In this document: piece after piece, positions 26,386 to 35,246 of the stretch | How the letters are laid out: each line of letters opens with the position of its first letter | How positions within the stretch are numbered: the first letter of the stretch is position 1 | Assembly (NCBI RefSeq): GCF_018343525.1 | Contig: NZ_JAGYPH010000002.1 | Location: 620,001-684,000 of the forward strand | Source of the DNA: Lederbergia citrea | Lineage (GTDB): Bacteria > Bacillota > Bacilli > Bacillales > Bacillaceae_C | DNA length: 64,000 nucleotides | Direction: 5' to 3' | Notes under the pieces: generated by a model | Database searches by the model: none | What the model saw: the letters and a program-made list of their open reading frames with translations, nothing else | What the model was told of the DNA's origin: nothing | Position numbers and translations under genes: made by a program

Positions 26386-27318
26386 ATGAGCCGAATTTGG
26401 GAGAGTTTATATTCGAAGAATGGACTTGCGGCGAAGTTTATTGCCAAGGAGTTGCTTCACGTATCGGTTGGGGAGCGGATTCCCAGGATTAGCGATTTTA
26501 CTGACAAGTTGTCTTTGGGAAGAGGGACGGTTCAAGGTGCGCTGAAGGTTTTGGAAGAGCTACATGCGATTTCATTGGAGTCTCGCGGACATTTAGGGAC
26601 GTTTTTAAGAAAACGAGACATGGATCTTCTCTATGAAATTGTCGGGGTTGGTGCTGTCATTGGTGTGATGCCACTCCCATATTCCCGGAAATATGAGGGG
26701 CTTGCGACAGGCATTGTGGAAGCATTTCATGAAATCAATAAAAAGTCGGGACTGGCTTATATGAGAGGTGCGAGAAGAAGACTGGAAGCGTTAAAATCAC
26801 GCAGGTATGATTTTGCGATCATGTCGATGATGGCTGCAGAAGAAGCACTATGTGAATATGATGGTCTGGAAATTAGTCACGCGTTTGGCCCGGAGACTTA
26901 TGTAACGGCACATCGAGTGTTCTTTTCGGATAGAAGTAGGGATACAATTACGAATGGGATGAAGATAGGGATTGACTATTCCTCAGCAGACCAAGCGAAT
27001 ATTACATTAGCGGAATGCGAGGGGCTCGCTGTTGAGTTAGTGGAAGTGGATTATATGCAGTTATTTTCAATGTTGAAAAATGGCATGATTGATGCTGCTG
27101 TGTGGAATGCGGATGAAACGAGGGCATCGAAAGCTTTTCAGTCAGCTGGCTTTAAATCTAAGAAGGCTCAAGGGTTGGCGATGAAAGCAACGAATGCAGT
27201 CATTGTGATAGAAAGCAACCGCGATGGCATTAAAGAACAACTCGAAATGATCGATTTCCACAAAATTGTTGTCGTTCAAAAGCTTGTAGAAGATGAAAAA
27301 AAGTACCCTCATTATTGA
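26386..27318 (+). CDS. yhfZ: YhfZ-family transcriptional regulator
   Basis: A 310-residue regulator. The N-terminal GntR-like winged helix (GERIPRISDFTDKLSLGRGTVQGALKVLEE) is followed by a periplasmic-binding-protein-like effector domain (GAVIGVMPLPYSRKYEGLATG ... GMIDAAVWNADETRA). This is the architecture of E. coli YhfZ, which sits at the end of the yhf gene cluster. Here it comes first and is followed by yhfY, yhfU, yhfT, php, yhfS and yhfX homologs in order, so it very likely senses the operon substrate. AAAGAGGTAGATGT precedes ATG 26386. Matching dyads at its own promoter and in front of yhfY suggest autoregulation and control of the catabolic part. Confidence 0.88.
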   Translation: MSRIWESLYSKNGLAAKFIAKELLHVSVGERIPRISDFTDKLSLGRGTVQGALKVLEELHAISLESRGHLGTFLRKRDMDLLYEIVGVGAVIGVMPLPYSRKYEGLATGIVEAFHEINKKSGLAYMRGARRRLEALKSRRYDFAIMSMMAAEEALCEYDGLEISHAFGPETYVTAHRVFFSDRSRDTITNGMKIGIDYSSADQANITLAECEGLAVELVEVDYMQLFSMLKNGMIDAAVWNADETRASKAFQSAGFKSKKAQGLAMKATNAVIVIESNRDGIKEQLEMIDFHKIVVVQKLVEDEKKYPHY

Positions 27319-27327
27319 GAAACAGGG

Positions 27328-27370
27328 TTCTTGTTTCTTTATATGGTTAATATACTAAATACTGTATACT
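27328..27370 (+). promoter_or_regulatory. Internal promoter with YhfZ operator 2, before yhfY
   Basis: TTCTTG (27328-27333), a 17-base spacer and TATACT (27351-27356). The dyad AATATAC-N8-GTATACT (27349-27370) overlaps the -10, so a bound repressor would block this promoter. Confidence 0.5.
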
Positions 27371-27381
27371 GGAGGCCTTAT

Positions 27382-27762
27382 ATGAATATCACAATTTTAC
27401 AAGAAAGGTTGGATATTTTAGCTAACTCGTCTGTTATTTCGACTAGAGCAGCAGAGGTCACGTTAATAGCATTCGAACATTTGGCAGCTGAGCTGAAAAT
27501 AGATGATATCGAAAAAGCCGAAATGCTATTTACTCATCTTCCCACCGCATTAACGAGGATCACGAAGGGAGAGATGGTGGAAGCACCCTTTGCTGATTTG
27601 CTTGAGGAAGTAAAGTCATCACCTTACTTTTCACAGGCACTGAGAGAAATTGAATTTATCCAAGAAAAGTGGAATCAGCCTTTGCCACAGGAAGAATTAG
27701 ATTATTTATTAATACACTATACAAATGTACTGCAAATGAACGAAGGGGGAATCGAGAAATGA
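27382..27762 (+). CDS. yhfY: PRD-domain protein YhfY
   Basis: A 126-residue protein predicted to be a single PTS-regulation-domain-like helical module (RAAEVTLIAFEHLAAELKID, then LDYLLIHYTNVLQ). No DNA-binding part and no phosphotransfer partner is visible. E. coli YhfY is the corresponding PRD protein of the yhf cluster. I choose ATG 27382 because GGAGG at 27371 is at correct spacing; the frame upstream overlaps the promoter. It shares ATGA with yhfU. A regulatory role responding to phosphorylation is possible but unproven. Confidence 0.8.
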   Translation: MNITILQERLDILANSSVISTRAAEVTLIAFEHLAAELKIDDIEKAEMLFTHLPTALTRITKGEMVEAPFADLLEEVKSSPYFSQALREIEFIQEKWNQPLPQEELDYLLIHYTNVLQMNEGGIEK

Positions 27763-28124
27763 GAATTGTTATTGGCGGGCAAGTGGAGAAAAAAGAGATT
27801 GAGAGATTAATTAAGGAACTGGATGGCAGCATCACGACCATGGTCAAATCAGATATAGAGGCAGCGATGGCCGTTAAAACCGGACAGGCGGACTATTATG
27901 TAGGTGCTTGCCACACAGGTGGCGGAGGTGCACTTGCTATGGCCATTGCTCTACTTGGCAAACCGAACTGCGAAACCGTGTCAATGCCCGGAAAAAAACC
28001 AACGCAAGAGAAAATTGAAACCGCTGTCAAAGAAGGGAAAGTTGCTTTCGGTTTCACAGCTGACCATAAAGATACAGCAGTGCCGATGATCATTGAAGCG
28101 TTAAAAAAACAAATAACCGCTTAA
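27759..28124 (+). CDS. yhfU: YhfU-like small protein (DUF2620)
   Basis: A 121-residue protein with an alpha/beta pattern and the glycine-rich ACHTGGGGALAMAIALLG segment, as in YhfU (DUF2620). ATG 27759 overlaps the yhfY stop (ATGA) and follows AAGGGGGAATCGAG; a longer frame from 27669 runs inside yhfY and is rejected. yhfU is constantly paired with the membrane protein yhfT, 17 bases downstream. By analogy to PTS-like or small cytosolic transporter subunits, it may be an accessory component of the YhfT carrier. This is inference from gene order. Confidence 0.85.
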   Translation: MRIVIGGQVEKKEIERLIKELDGSITTMVKSDIEAAMAVKTGQADYYVGACHTGGGGALAMAIALLGKPNCETVSMPGKKPTQEKIETAVKEGKVAFGFTADHKDTAVPMIIEALKKQITA

Positions 28125-28141
28125 ATTAAGGGGGAAAAGCA

Positions 28142-29431
28142 ATGGAAATGACACTTATCATTTTGATTGGTGCTGTGGCAGCCGTGCTGGCCAACATGAA
28201 TATTGCGGTTTTTAACGATGGACTGCGCCCAATCGTCTCGGAACACGTCGAAGGAAGGATGTCGAGGAGAGATCTGGCCTTTACTGCGTTTGCGATGAGC
28301 TTTGGTCTTGTCATCGGCTTTGGGATCCCGTTTACGCTTTCGGCAAGCATTATACTCGTCCACAGTATTTTGCTAGGGACAGATATTATCGGTTTGCTGA
28401 CACCAAAAAACAAATGGGGAACGCCGCTTGCTGCAGTCATAGGGGGAGCTTACGGCGCCGGGCTGTTAATTGGCCTTGAAGGCTTTGTGAAGCTGTTTGA
28501 TTACTTGCCGCTCAACTTCCTTGACGCCATGGGACAGGTTGGAACACCGGTTGTCGTGACATTTATGGCATTCCCGGCTTTGGCTGTTGCCATGCAGTTC
28601 AGCGTGAAAAAAGGGGTCATTACGTTTATCGTTTCGGCATTTGTTCGACAGCTTGCTGTTTGGCTTAATGCAAGTGGAATCCTGGCCATTTCCGGTACAA
28701 CGGTCACGCTTAACCAAGAAGGGATGGCCCTTATTACAGGGATGATCTTCCTTCTCGCGTATGCGATGAAAGAAAAATCGGAAGGATCATCCGTCGACTT
28801 GGCAGCTATTTTCAGTGATAAGGTGGCTAAAATTAGAAAAAATGTCGTCTTCTTTATGATTATCGGGGGATTAATTGCAGCAGCGACCAATCTATGGATC
28901 ATGGCAGGAGACCCGATTTCTCTAAATCTATTAGCTGAAGGAAAGGCAACTGACGCTGGAATTGCTGCCGCCGCTCGAGCCCTTGGATTTATTCCGTTGA
29001 TTGCTAGTACGGCGATTGCAACAGGTGTGTACAGTCCGGTTGGATTCACATTGATTTTCGTGGTCGGATTTTTCACACCAAATGTATGGATAGCTTTAAT
29101 TGCTGGTGTTGTCATTATCTTCTTAGAAGTTATGCTTTTAAGCTCAATTGCAAGATTTTTGGATAAATATCCTGGCATCCGGAATTCCGGTGAAAATATC
29201 CGGAGTGCGATGACGAAGCTGTTGGAGGTAGCGCTCCTAATTGGTGGGGCAAATGCAGCCAATGCGATTGCACCAGGATTTGGATTTTTCTTTATCGCCG
29301 GTTTCTATTTGTTGAATGAAATCGCTGGAAGGCCAATTGTACGCATCGCGGTCGGTCCCATCGGCGCCATTGCGGTCGGCATCATCGCCAATATTCTTGT
29401 CGCAGTGGGTATGATGAACATTCCGCAATAA
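28142..29431 (+). CDS. yhfT: YhfT-family integral membrane transporter
   Basis: A 429-residue, very hydrophobic protein with roughly ten or more membrane segments, glycine-rich stretches (AAVIGGAYGAGLLIGLEGFVKLFDYLP) and a C-terminal bundle (FGFFFIAGFYLLNEIAGRPIVRIAVGPIGAIAVG). This corresponds to YhfT of the yhf cluster, a presumed transporter whose substrate is unknown. AAGGGGGAAAAGCA precedes ATG 28142. The next gene begins only after a 130-base gap containing a fragment of a dispersed repeat, so the operon may have been invaded here. Confidence 0.87.
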   Translation: MEMTLIILIGAVAAVLANMNIAVFNDGLRPIVSEHVEGRMSRRDLAFTAFAMSFGLVIGFGIPFTLSASIILVHSILLGTDIIGLLTPKNKWGTPLAAVIGGAYGAGLLIGLEGFVKLFDYLPLNFLDAMGQVGTPVVVTFMAFPALAVAMQFSVKKGVITFIVSAFVRQLAVWLNASGILAISGTTVTLNQEGMALITGMIFLLAYAMKEKSEGSSVDLAAIFSDKVAKIRKNVVFFMIIGGLIAAATNLWIMAGDPISLNLLAEGKATDAGIAAAARALGFIPLIASTAIATGVYSPVGFTLIFVVGFFTPNVWIALIAGVVIIFLEVMLLSSIARFLDKYPGIRNSGENIRSAMTKLLEVALLIGGANAANAIAPGFGFFFIAGFYLLNEIAGRPIVRIAVGPIGAIAVGIIANILVAVGMMNIPQ

Positions 29432-29458
29432 AGGAAGGCCGGGGGATGCTAGAAAACA

Positions 29459-29477
29459 GGTCAGGACGGCGTTGCCA
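29459..29477. repeat. 19-bp segment shared with the glpD-glpP intergenic repeat
   Basis: GGTCAGGACGGCGTTGCCA is identical to 45266-45284. Flanking GGATGC and GGCC pieces are also shared with that larger element. Confidence 0.6.
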
Positions 29478-29563
29478 TTCTTTTACGAAAATGTGGAGAC
29501 TTTCGCTGTCCTTGACTTGTAAGTTGCCTCGGCATTCATTTGCTAAAAGGAGAGTAGATTCAA

Positions 29564-30484
29564 GTGATACAAACAGTTTTGGGAAAAATAGCACCTGAAG
29601 AACTTGGAGTTTGCTCAGCGCACGAGCACCTTTCTATTGATCTATCAAGAATTAAACAAGATCCGGATACGATATTAGATGATGAACAAGGAATGTTGGA
29701 GGAACTGGAGGATTTCAGCCATTTAGGTGGAAATTCTATGGTCGAAGTCACGAACGATGGGATGGGCAGGAATGTGCTTTTGCTTCAAAAATTAAGTAAA
29801 CAGACGGGTGTACATATTGTCGCATGTACCGGTTTTTACAAAGACCCGTATATCCCGGAATATGCGATGGGCTGGAAGGCAGCGGAGTTCGCAAAGCATT
29901 TTATCAAAGAAGCAACAGAAGGAATTGAGGAAACGGGCATTCTCCCAGGTGTGATTGGAGAAGTAGGGACGAGTAAAGATGAAATGAAGCCGATTGAGCG
30001 AGAATTGTTGATTGGCGCCGCTCTGGCAGGTGTTGAAACGGGCTTGCCAGTTACAACGCATACGACACTTGGAACGCTCGGCTATGAACAAGTGAAGCTG
30101 TTAACGAAACACGGCTTGCCTGCTGAGCAAATCATTATTGGCCATCAGGATTTAATGCGTGATCAAGCGGCAGTACTGGCTGTTTTAGAAACGGGTGTGT
30201 ATATCGCATTTGATACAATCGGAAAAAATAATTATCGGCCAGATGAAGAACGTGTGGAGTTTTTGCTTGATTTCATCAGCAGGGGATTCGAGAAGCAAAT
30301 TTTATTATCAGCTGATTTAACCCGAAAATCTCATTGGAAAAAACATGGAGGACCTGGATACGGGCTCGTTTTACGAGATTTTATTCCGATGCTGAAATCA
30401 GCGGGTGTTTCAGAGGAAGTTTTACAACACTTTCTTGTGATCAATCCATCTCGAGCTTTCTCAGTAAAGGAGCGTAAATCATGA
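29564..30484 (+). CDS. php: Phosphotriesterase homology protein (Php)
   Basis: A 306-residue amidohydrolase-superfamily protein of the phosphotriesterase family. Metal ligands are visible: HxH in CSAHEHLSID, the bridging Glu in GVIGEVG (where true PTE has a carboxylated Lys), His in VTTHTTLG, His in IIGHQD and Asp in LSADLTRK. E. coli Php in the yhf cluster has the same Glu substitution, and its physiological substrate is unknown; lactone or phosphoester hydrolysis is typical of the superfamily. The start is GTG 29564 after AAGGAGAG. The gene overlaps yhfS by ATGA, so the hydrolase and PLP enzyme are made together. Confidence 0.88.
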   Translation: MIQTVLGKIAPEELGVCSAHEHLSIDLSRIKQDPDTILDDEQGMLEELEDFSHLGGNSMVEVTNDGMGRNVLLLQKLSKQTGVHIVACTGFYKDPYIPEYAMGWKAAEFAKHFIKEATEGIEETGILPGVIGEVGTSKDEMKPIERELLIGAALAGVETGLPVTTHTTLGTLGYEQVKLLTKHGLPAEQIIIGHQDLMRDQAAVLAVLETGVYIAFDTIGKNNYRPDEERVEFLLDFISRGFEKQILLSADLTRKSHWKKHGGPGYGLVLRDFIPMLKSAGVSEEVLQHFLVINPSRAFSVKERKS

Positions 30485-31620
30485 CCAAATATGAAAAATC
30501 CGCCTTGAAATATGCGGATTCGGTCTTGCCTGCTTTGTCTATGGCGGAGGCGCAGAAATTGCAATTCAAGCTTGTACATATGATGAGTAGGCATTTTGAA
30601 GGCAAGCAATTCCTTTCGTTGGGCGATCTTGGTGTTTCACCTAAATGGAAACGGCCGGAACAGACATATAAGGTGGAAAGGGTTCTGGCAGATTTCTTTG
30701 ACGTGGAGGAATGTGCACTTGTAAGGGGAGCGGGAACAGGAGCGATCCGAAATATTTTAAGTATGCTTTTATCAGCAGGTGATAAAATGGTCATTCATGC
30801 AGCACCGGTTTATACGACGACGAAGGAGACGATTCGCATACTTGGCATTGAAACAGTGGCAGCGAATTTTAACGATCTTCATGAAGTGCGTAAAGCGGTG
30901 AGAGAGCATGAAGACGCACGGGTCTTTTATATCCAGCATGCCCGCCAGCAACCGACAGATCAATATCGATTGGCGGAAGTTATTCAAGCTGTGAAGGAAG
31001 AACGGCCGGAGCTGCCAATTGTGGTGGACGATAATTACTGTGCTTTGAAAACAAATGGAATCGGAGTAGAACTTGGTGCTGATTATTCGACTTTTTCAGG
31101 TTTTAAGCTGTTAGGTCCCGAAGGAATTGGTGTCATTGTCGGAAAGAAAGCAGCAATCGACCGTGTCCACGAGTATAACTATTCCGGTGGCGGACAGGTT
31201 CAAGGGTATGAGGCAATGGAGCTGCTTCGAATGATGACATTCGCTCCTGTATCGCTGGCGATTCAAAATGAACAGGTGGAAGAGCTGTGCAGACGATTAA
31301 ATGAGGGGGAAGTGGAGGGTATTAAGGCTGCCTATATGACGAACGCACAATCGAAAAATGTCATTCTCGAGCTGGAGAAACCCGTTGCGCAACGGGTCAT
31401 TGCGCTTAGTGACAGCCACGGAGCGGCGACTCATCCAGTCGGGGCAGAATCGAAATATGAAATCATTCCCATGATATACAGAGTTTCGGGAAGTTTTCTT
31501 GAAGCAGAGCCGGGATTACGAGATTACGGCTTGAGGATCAACCCGATGAAAGCAGGAGCGAGGACGGTCATAGATATTCTGCGTGTGGTCATTCCTTTGG
31601 CTGAAAAAAGCAAATTATGA
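30481..31620 (+). CDS. yhfS: YhfS-family PLP-dependent aminotransferase-like enzyme
   Basis: A 379-residue fold-type I PLP enzyme. The cofactor aspartate is in IVVDDNYCALKTNG and the Schiff-base lysine in FSGFKLLGPEGIG. A glycine/alanine-rich cofactor phosphate site lies in VRGAGTGAIRNIL. YhfS proteins resemble cystathionine-gamma-lyase or class V aminotransferases, but the reaction is undetermined. The gene overlaps php by ATGA and is followed by yhfX, another PLP protein, so the operon probably handles an amino-acid-like or amino-sugar-like compound. Confidence 0.86.
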   Translation: MTKYEKSALKYADSVLPALSMAEAQKLQFKLVHMMSRHFEGKQFLSLGDLGVSPKWKRPEQTYKVERVLADFFDVEECALVRGAGTGAIRNILSMLLSAGDKMVIHAAPVYTTTKETIRILGIETVAANFNDLHEVRKAVREHEDARVFYIQHARQQPTDQYRLAEVIQAVKEERPELPIVVDDNYCALKTNGIGVELGADYSTFSGFKLLGPEGIGVIVGKKAAIDRVHEYNYSGGGQVQGYEAMELLRMMTFAPVSLAIQNEQVEELCRRLNEGEVEGIKAAYMTNAQSKNVILELEKPVAQRVIALSDSHGAATHPVGAESKYEIIPMIYRVSGSFLEAEPGLRDYGLRINPMKAGARTVIDILRVVIPLAEKSKL

Positions 31621-31662
31621 TATGAGACATCTACGCAACCCGTAAATGAAGGGGGGACATCT

Positions 31663-32826
31663 ATGTTTTTGAACGTAACTCGAAACAGGAATCCAAAGCT
31701 GATTCAATCAGGGATGGCTTTGCACCAAAGCGGGCAAATACCGCCCAATACGTATGTGATTGACCTGGATGTTCTGGGAGAAAATGTGCAGGCTTTAGCT
31801 GATTGCGCCAAGGAAAATGATTTTCAGCTTTATTTTATGAGCAAGCAGCTCGGAAGGCTTCCATATATTGCCCAGTTCATTAAAGAGGATGGCATTAGCA
31901 AAGCTGTTGCCGTTGATTTTGATGAAGCAAAAACGCTGGCAGATGCAGGGGTGAAGATCGGGAACGTCGGCCACCTCGTTCAACCTGGGAAACATCAATG
32001 GAATGAAGTGTTGTCTTGGAATCCTGAGGTTGTGACTGTTTTTTCGGTTGAGCGTGCAAAGCAGTTGTCTGATGCGGCGATAAAAAGAGGAATGGTACAG
32101 GATGTGATCGTAAAAGTCTACAGAAAAGATGACTTGATTTATCCGGGACAGGAAGGCGGATTTTTGCTTGATGATCTTGAAGAACAATTAGATGATCTTG
32201 TTAAGCTTCCAGGTGTAAAAATCGTTGGTGCCACTACCTTCCCTAATTTTCAGCTTTCCGCGGATAAGCAAAAGATGGAACCGATTTCTAATTTTAAAAC
32301 CTTGCTGAAGGCGAAGGTGATTTTGCAGGAAAAAGGAATGAAAGTGGAGCAAATAAATGGTCCAAGTGCGACAAGCTGTGAAACGATTCCGTTTTTAGCA
32401 AGGCAAGGTGTGACGCATGGTGAGCCGGGACATGCCTTGACAGGGACGACTCCGCTTCATGCATTTCGGGAGGATTTACCGGAAAGACCGGCGATCGTTT
32501 ATGTGACGGAAGTATCGCATGAAGATGAGGAGCATTTTTATGTGATTGGCGGTGGGTATTATGGTCGATCTCATCTCACCGGCTGCCTTGTAGGAAGTGA
32601 TGAGAAATCGATTTTTCATCAATATACCCATGCTGTAGAACCTGCACCAGAAGCCATCGATTATTATGGTGCGATCGAAAAGCCGGTGAATTTTTCAATA
32701 AGTATCGGAGATTCAGCTATATTTTCGTTTCGTACCCAAGTATTTGTAACGAGGGCTCATATTGCGCTTGTAAAAGGAATCCAAAGCGGGAATCCGGAAT
32801 TGGTCCACTTTGAGAGGAAGTGGTAG
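31663..32826 (+). CDS. yhfX: YhfX-family alanine-racemase-fold PLP enzyme
   Basis: A 387-residue fold-type III PLP protein. The N-terminal TIM-barrel carries the lysine in YFMSKQLGR (after YVIDLDVLGENVQAL), and the C-terminal part is a beta domain (EHFYVIGGGYYGRSHL). Family members such as YhfX resemble alanine racemase or D-threonine aldolase, but the substrate is unknown. GAAGGGGGGACATCT precedes ATG 31663. The E. coli cluster also contains yhfW, a phosphopentomutase-like enzyme, which I do not find here. Instead an exported serine hydrolase gene follows. Confidence 0.86.
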   Translation: MFLNVTRNRNPKLIQSGMALHQSGQIPPNTYVIDLDVLGENVQALADCAKENDFQLYFMSKQLGRLPYIAQFIKEDGISKAVAVDFDEAKTLADAGVKIGNVGHLVQPGKHQWNEVLSWNPEVVTVFSVERAKQLSDAAIKRGMVQDVIVKVYRKDDLIYPGQEGGFLLDDLEEQLDDLVKLPGVKIVGATTFPNFQLSADKQKMEPISNFKTLLKAKVILQEKGMKVEQINGPSATSCETIPFLARQGVTHGEPGHALTGTTPLHAFREDLPERPAIVYVTEVSHEDEEHFYVIGGGYYGRSHLTGCLVGSDEKSIFHQYTHAVEPAPEAIDYYGAIEKPVNFSISIGDSAIFSFRTQVFVTRAHIALVKGIQSGNPELVHFERKW

Positions 32827-32854
32827 CATGCAAACACTAAGAGGAGTGAGAGAG

Positions 32855-34141
32855 ATGAAGAGATTTTTTGCAGTTGTATTTCTGACGGTTCTTGGATTGG
32901 GACCGGCTTTTTTACCAACGGATTCAGTCTATGCAAATAGTCATCCTCTAGGAAAACTTACGAATGGAAACCCGGAAGCAGTTGGTATGGATGCTGCTAA
33001 ACTAGCAGAAATTGATCACGCTGTAAATGCAGCAATTGAAAACAGAATTACCCCAGGAGCGGTAGTCCTTGTGGCAAAGGATGGTAAGGTTGTAAAAGAA
33101 AAGGCATACGGATACGCACAAAAATATGATATGGGCAAGCTTTTGGATGACCCGCGCAAAATGAACAAGAATACTATTTTTGACCTCGCCTCAGTATCGA
33201 AAGTGATGGGTACAACTCAGGGGATTATGAAACTCGTGAGTGAAGGCAAGCTTTCCGTCGACGACAAAGTTGTTACGTTTATTCCCGAGTTCGGTGCAAA
33301 AGGAAAAGGGGATATCACGATTGCGGACCTGCTTACCCATACGTCCGGGTTAACACCTTGGAAGCCTACTTATCTTTACGCAGAGAACTCTGCTCAAGTA
33401 TTGGAATATATTAACGACCTTCCTCTTGAGTATGAAACAGGCAAAGACCGGCGATACAGCGACTTTAGCTTTATGATGCTAGGTTTTGTCATCGAAAAAA
33501 TTACAGGACAACGGCTGAACGACTATTTAAAAGAAGAAATTTATCAACCGCTTAAAATGAAGGACACGATGTTTACACCAGATAAAAAGCAGCAGCACAT
33601 CGCAGCCACATCATGGGGAAATCCATATGAATATAAAATGATAGACGATAATAATTTCGGCTACTACGTGGAAGAAGACGCTGACTTCTTTAAACACTGG
33701 CGGGATTATACGCTTGTCGGCGAGGTGAACGATGGAAACAGCTTCTATGCGAATGGAGGAATTGCGGGACATGCGGGCCTTTTCTCAACAGCCTATGACC
33801 TTGCCGTCCTCGGGCAAACAATGTTAAATGGCGGAAGTTATGGCAAGGTTCATATATATGATGAAGAAGTAATTCAATCCTTTACATCACCGCAACGGTT
33901 TGGGCAAGGCTTTGGCTGGGAGTTAAATAAGAGTGGCTACATGGGGAACTATTATTCCAATCGAGCATTTGGTCATACAGGATTCACTGGCACTCAAATT
34001 GTGATAGATCCGGGGCACAACCTTCAAATCATTGTCTTAACAAATAAACAAAACAACGGTCCACTGCCAAGCGGATCCTATCCAAGTACCTTTGGCTTGT
34101 CAAAACAAGTGGCAAATATTGTTTATGAATCGATGAAATAA
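32855..34141 (+). CDS. Exported serine hydrolase, class C beta-lactamase / PBP4* family
   Basis: A 428-residue protein with a signal peptide (MKRFFAVVFLTVLGLGPAFLPTDSVYANS) and a beta-lactamase-like fold: SxxK nucleophile in LASVSKVMG, YxN-like YSDFSF, and HTGFTGTQI near the third motif. Such proteins are D-amino-acid esterases, peptidases or muropeptide hydrolases acting outside the membrane. ATG 32855 is chosen for its AGAGGAGTGAGAGAG ribosome site and because it starts the signal peptide. It lies 28 bases after yhfX on the same strand, so it is probably co-transcribed. It could release the compound imported by YhfT from peptidoglycan or another polymer. Confidence 0.85.
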   Translation: MKRFFAVVFLTVLGLGPAFLPTDSVYANSHPLGKLTNGNPEAVGMDAAKLAEIDHAVNAAIENRITPGAVVLVAKDGKVVKEKAYGYAQKYDMGKLLDDPRKMNKNTIFDLASVSKVMGTTQGIMKLVSEGKLSVDDKVVTFIPEFGAKGKGDITIADLLTHTSGLTPWKPTYLYAENSAQVLEYINDLPLEYETGKDRRYSDFSFMMLGFVIEKITGQRLNDYLKEEIYQPLKMKDTMFTPDKKQQHIAATSWGNPYEYKMIDDNNFGYYVEEDADFFKHWRDYTLVGEVNDGNSFYANGGIAGHAGLFSTAYDLAVLGQTMLNGGSYGKVHIYDEEVIQSFTSPQRFGQGFGWELNKSGYMGNYYSNRAFGHTGFTGTQIVIDPGHNLQIIVLTNKQNNGPLPSGSYPSTFGLSKQVANIVYESMK

Positions 34142-34404
34142 GATGATGCGATTTAGCAGAATTATCCTTTAGCCTAGTTTTACTGGCTGGATATTTTGAC
34201 AGTCAATTATGAATAATCTATAATGATTCTAATGTCAGGCTCAGGCTTCTTAAGAGGACTGGGCTATTTTTATGAGAAGAATTTTTGCCATTAAGGTGTA
34301 GTATAGACGTTCAAATAGTTCTATTTTCAAGTCGATTAGGATGTGCACCAGTCCTCACTCATTGAAGAGCGATTTCAATTATATGTAAAAGGAGCGAAGA
34401 TCTA
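34142..34404. other. Intergenic region with an imperfect hairpin
   Basis: Around 34238-34272 an imperfect stem (AGGCTCAGGCTTC ... GAGGACTGGGCT) is followed by ATTTTTAT and may end the yhf transcript. Nothing else is seen. Confidence 0.4.
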
Positions 34405-34992
34405 ATGCCAAAAGTTATTTTTGTTAGCGGAGTTGCCGGGACTGGAAAATCGACGGTTTCCAGGCACATTAATAAGTATATTCCTGCTGTTTATCTTGAT
34501 AAAGATACAGTTGGCGGGAAATTTAGTGAACAATTTTTAAAAGCAACAGGGCACGACCCAAGTGATAGAGACTCCAAATATTATAAGGCGCATTGCCGTG
34601 ACTTAGAGTATGATGTGACGATGGATTTAGCCATGGAAAATGCAACTCTTGGACTAGCCTCGATTTTGATTGGTCCATTCACGAAGGAAATGGAAACGAA
34701 GGAATGGCTAGATGAGAAATTGGCGGAATTTATGCTCTCAAGAGACGATGTTACAGTAAAAATAGTGTTTGTCACCTTAAAAGATACACAGTTGCAAAAA
34801 GAGCGCATTATCGAACGTGGTGCGATGGACCGAGACCAGTGGAAAATTGATCACTGGGACGATTATGAAAAAAGCTTGGATCTTCCGGAGGTCGCTTGGG
34901 GAATCCCAGAAACGGATATTATGGTGTTCGATAACTCGGGTGAATTAACGGAGGAGAAGGTAAAACAGATCGTTACTTTCCTTGGACAATAA
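34405..34992 (+). CDS. P-loop NTPase, small-molecule kinase-like
   Basis: A 195-residue protein with Walker A GVAGTGKST at residues 8-16, an acidic PAVYLDKDTVGG segment after strand 2, and a later lid-like region (VTLKDTQLQKERIIERGAMDRDQWK). This is the AAA_33/zeta-toxin-like or nucleoside-kinase-like fold common in small metabolite or antibiotic kinases. The substrate is unknown. AAAGGAGCGAAGATCTA precedes ATG 34405. It appears monocistronic, with decayed sequence after it. Confidence 0.75.
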   Translation: MPKVIFVSGVAGTGKSTVSRHINKYIPAVYLDKDTVGGKFSEQFLKATGHDPSDRDSKYYKAHCRDLEYDVTMDLAMENATLGLASILIGPFTKEMETKEWLDEKLAEFMLSRDDVTVKIVFVTLKDTQLQKERIIERGAMDRDQWKIDHWDDYEKSLDLPEVAWGIPETDIMVFDNSGELTEEKVKQIVTFLGQ

Positions 34993-35160
34993 TGGCAGGA
35001 TTTGGGGGGATTCCCTCACTCAGATTGAGTAGAGTAGATGGTGACATGCCCCTGACCAGACCCGCGTCCTCCCAAGGAGAAATAGCTTACCTAGACTAAC
35101 AGCGAGAGGATATATATATATCCAACTTTAAAGATGAATTAATTATGTGAATGATAATAA

Positions 35161-35219
35161 GAGAGCTATTACGGTAGTTACACTCAATGGTGGCTTATAT
35201 AAGCGACCATTTTTTTACT
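35161..35219 (+). repeat. Degenerate duplicate of 36680-36738
   Basis: This stretch, ending AAGCGACCATTTTTTTAC, aligns with 36680-36738, which ends ATCGACCATTTTTTTGAC and lies just upstream of the MFS gene. The AATGGT/ACCATT arms with a T run look like a weak terminator carried in both copies. Confidence 0.65.
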
Positions 35220-35246
35220 GCGTACGTTCATGGTTGGGAGTCGGAT

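Noticed and set aside
27669..27758. Longer start for yhfU
   Set aside because: It would lie inside yhfY and ignore the ribosome site and ATGA overlap at 27759.
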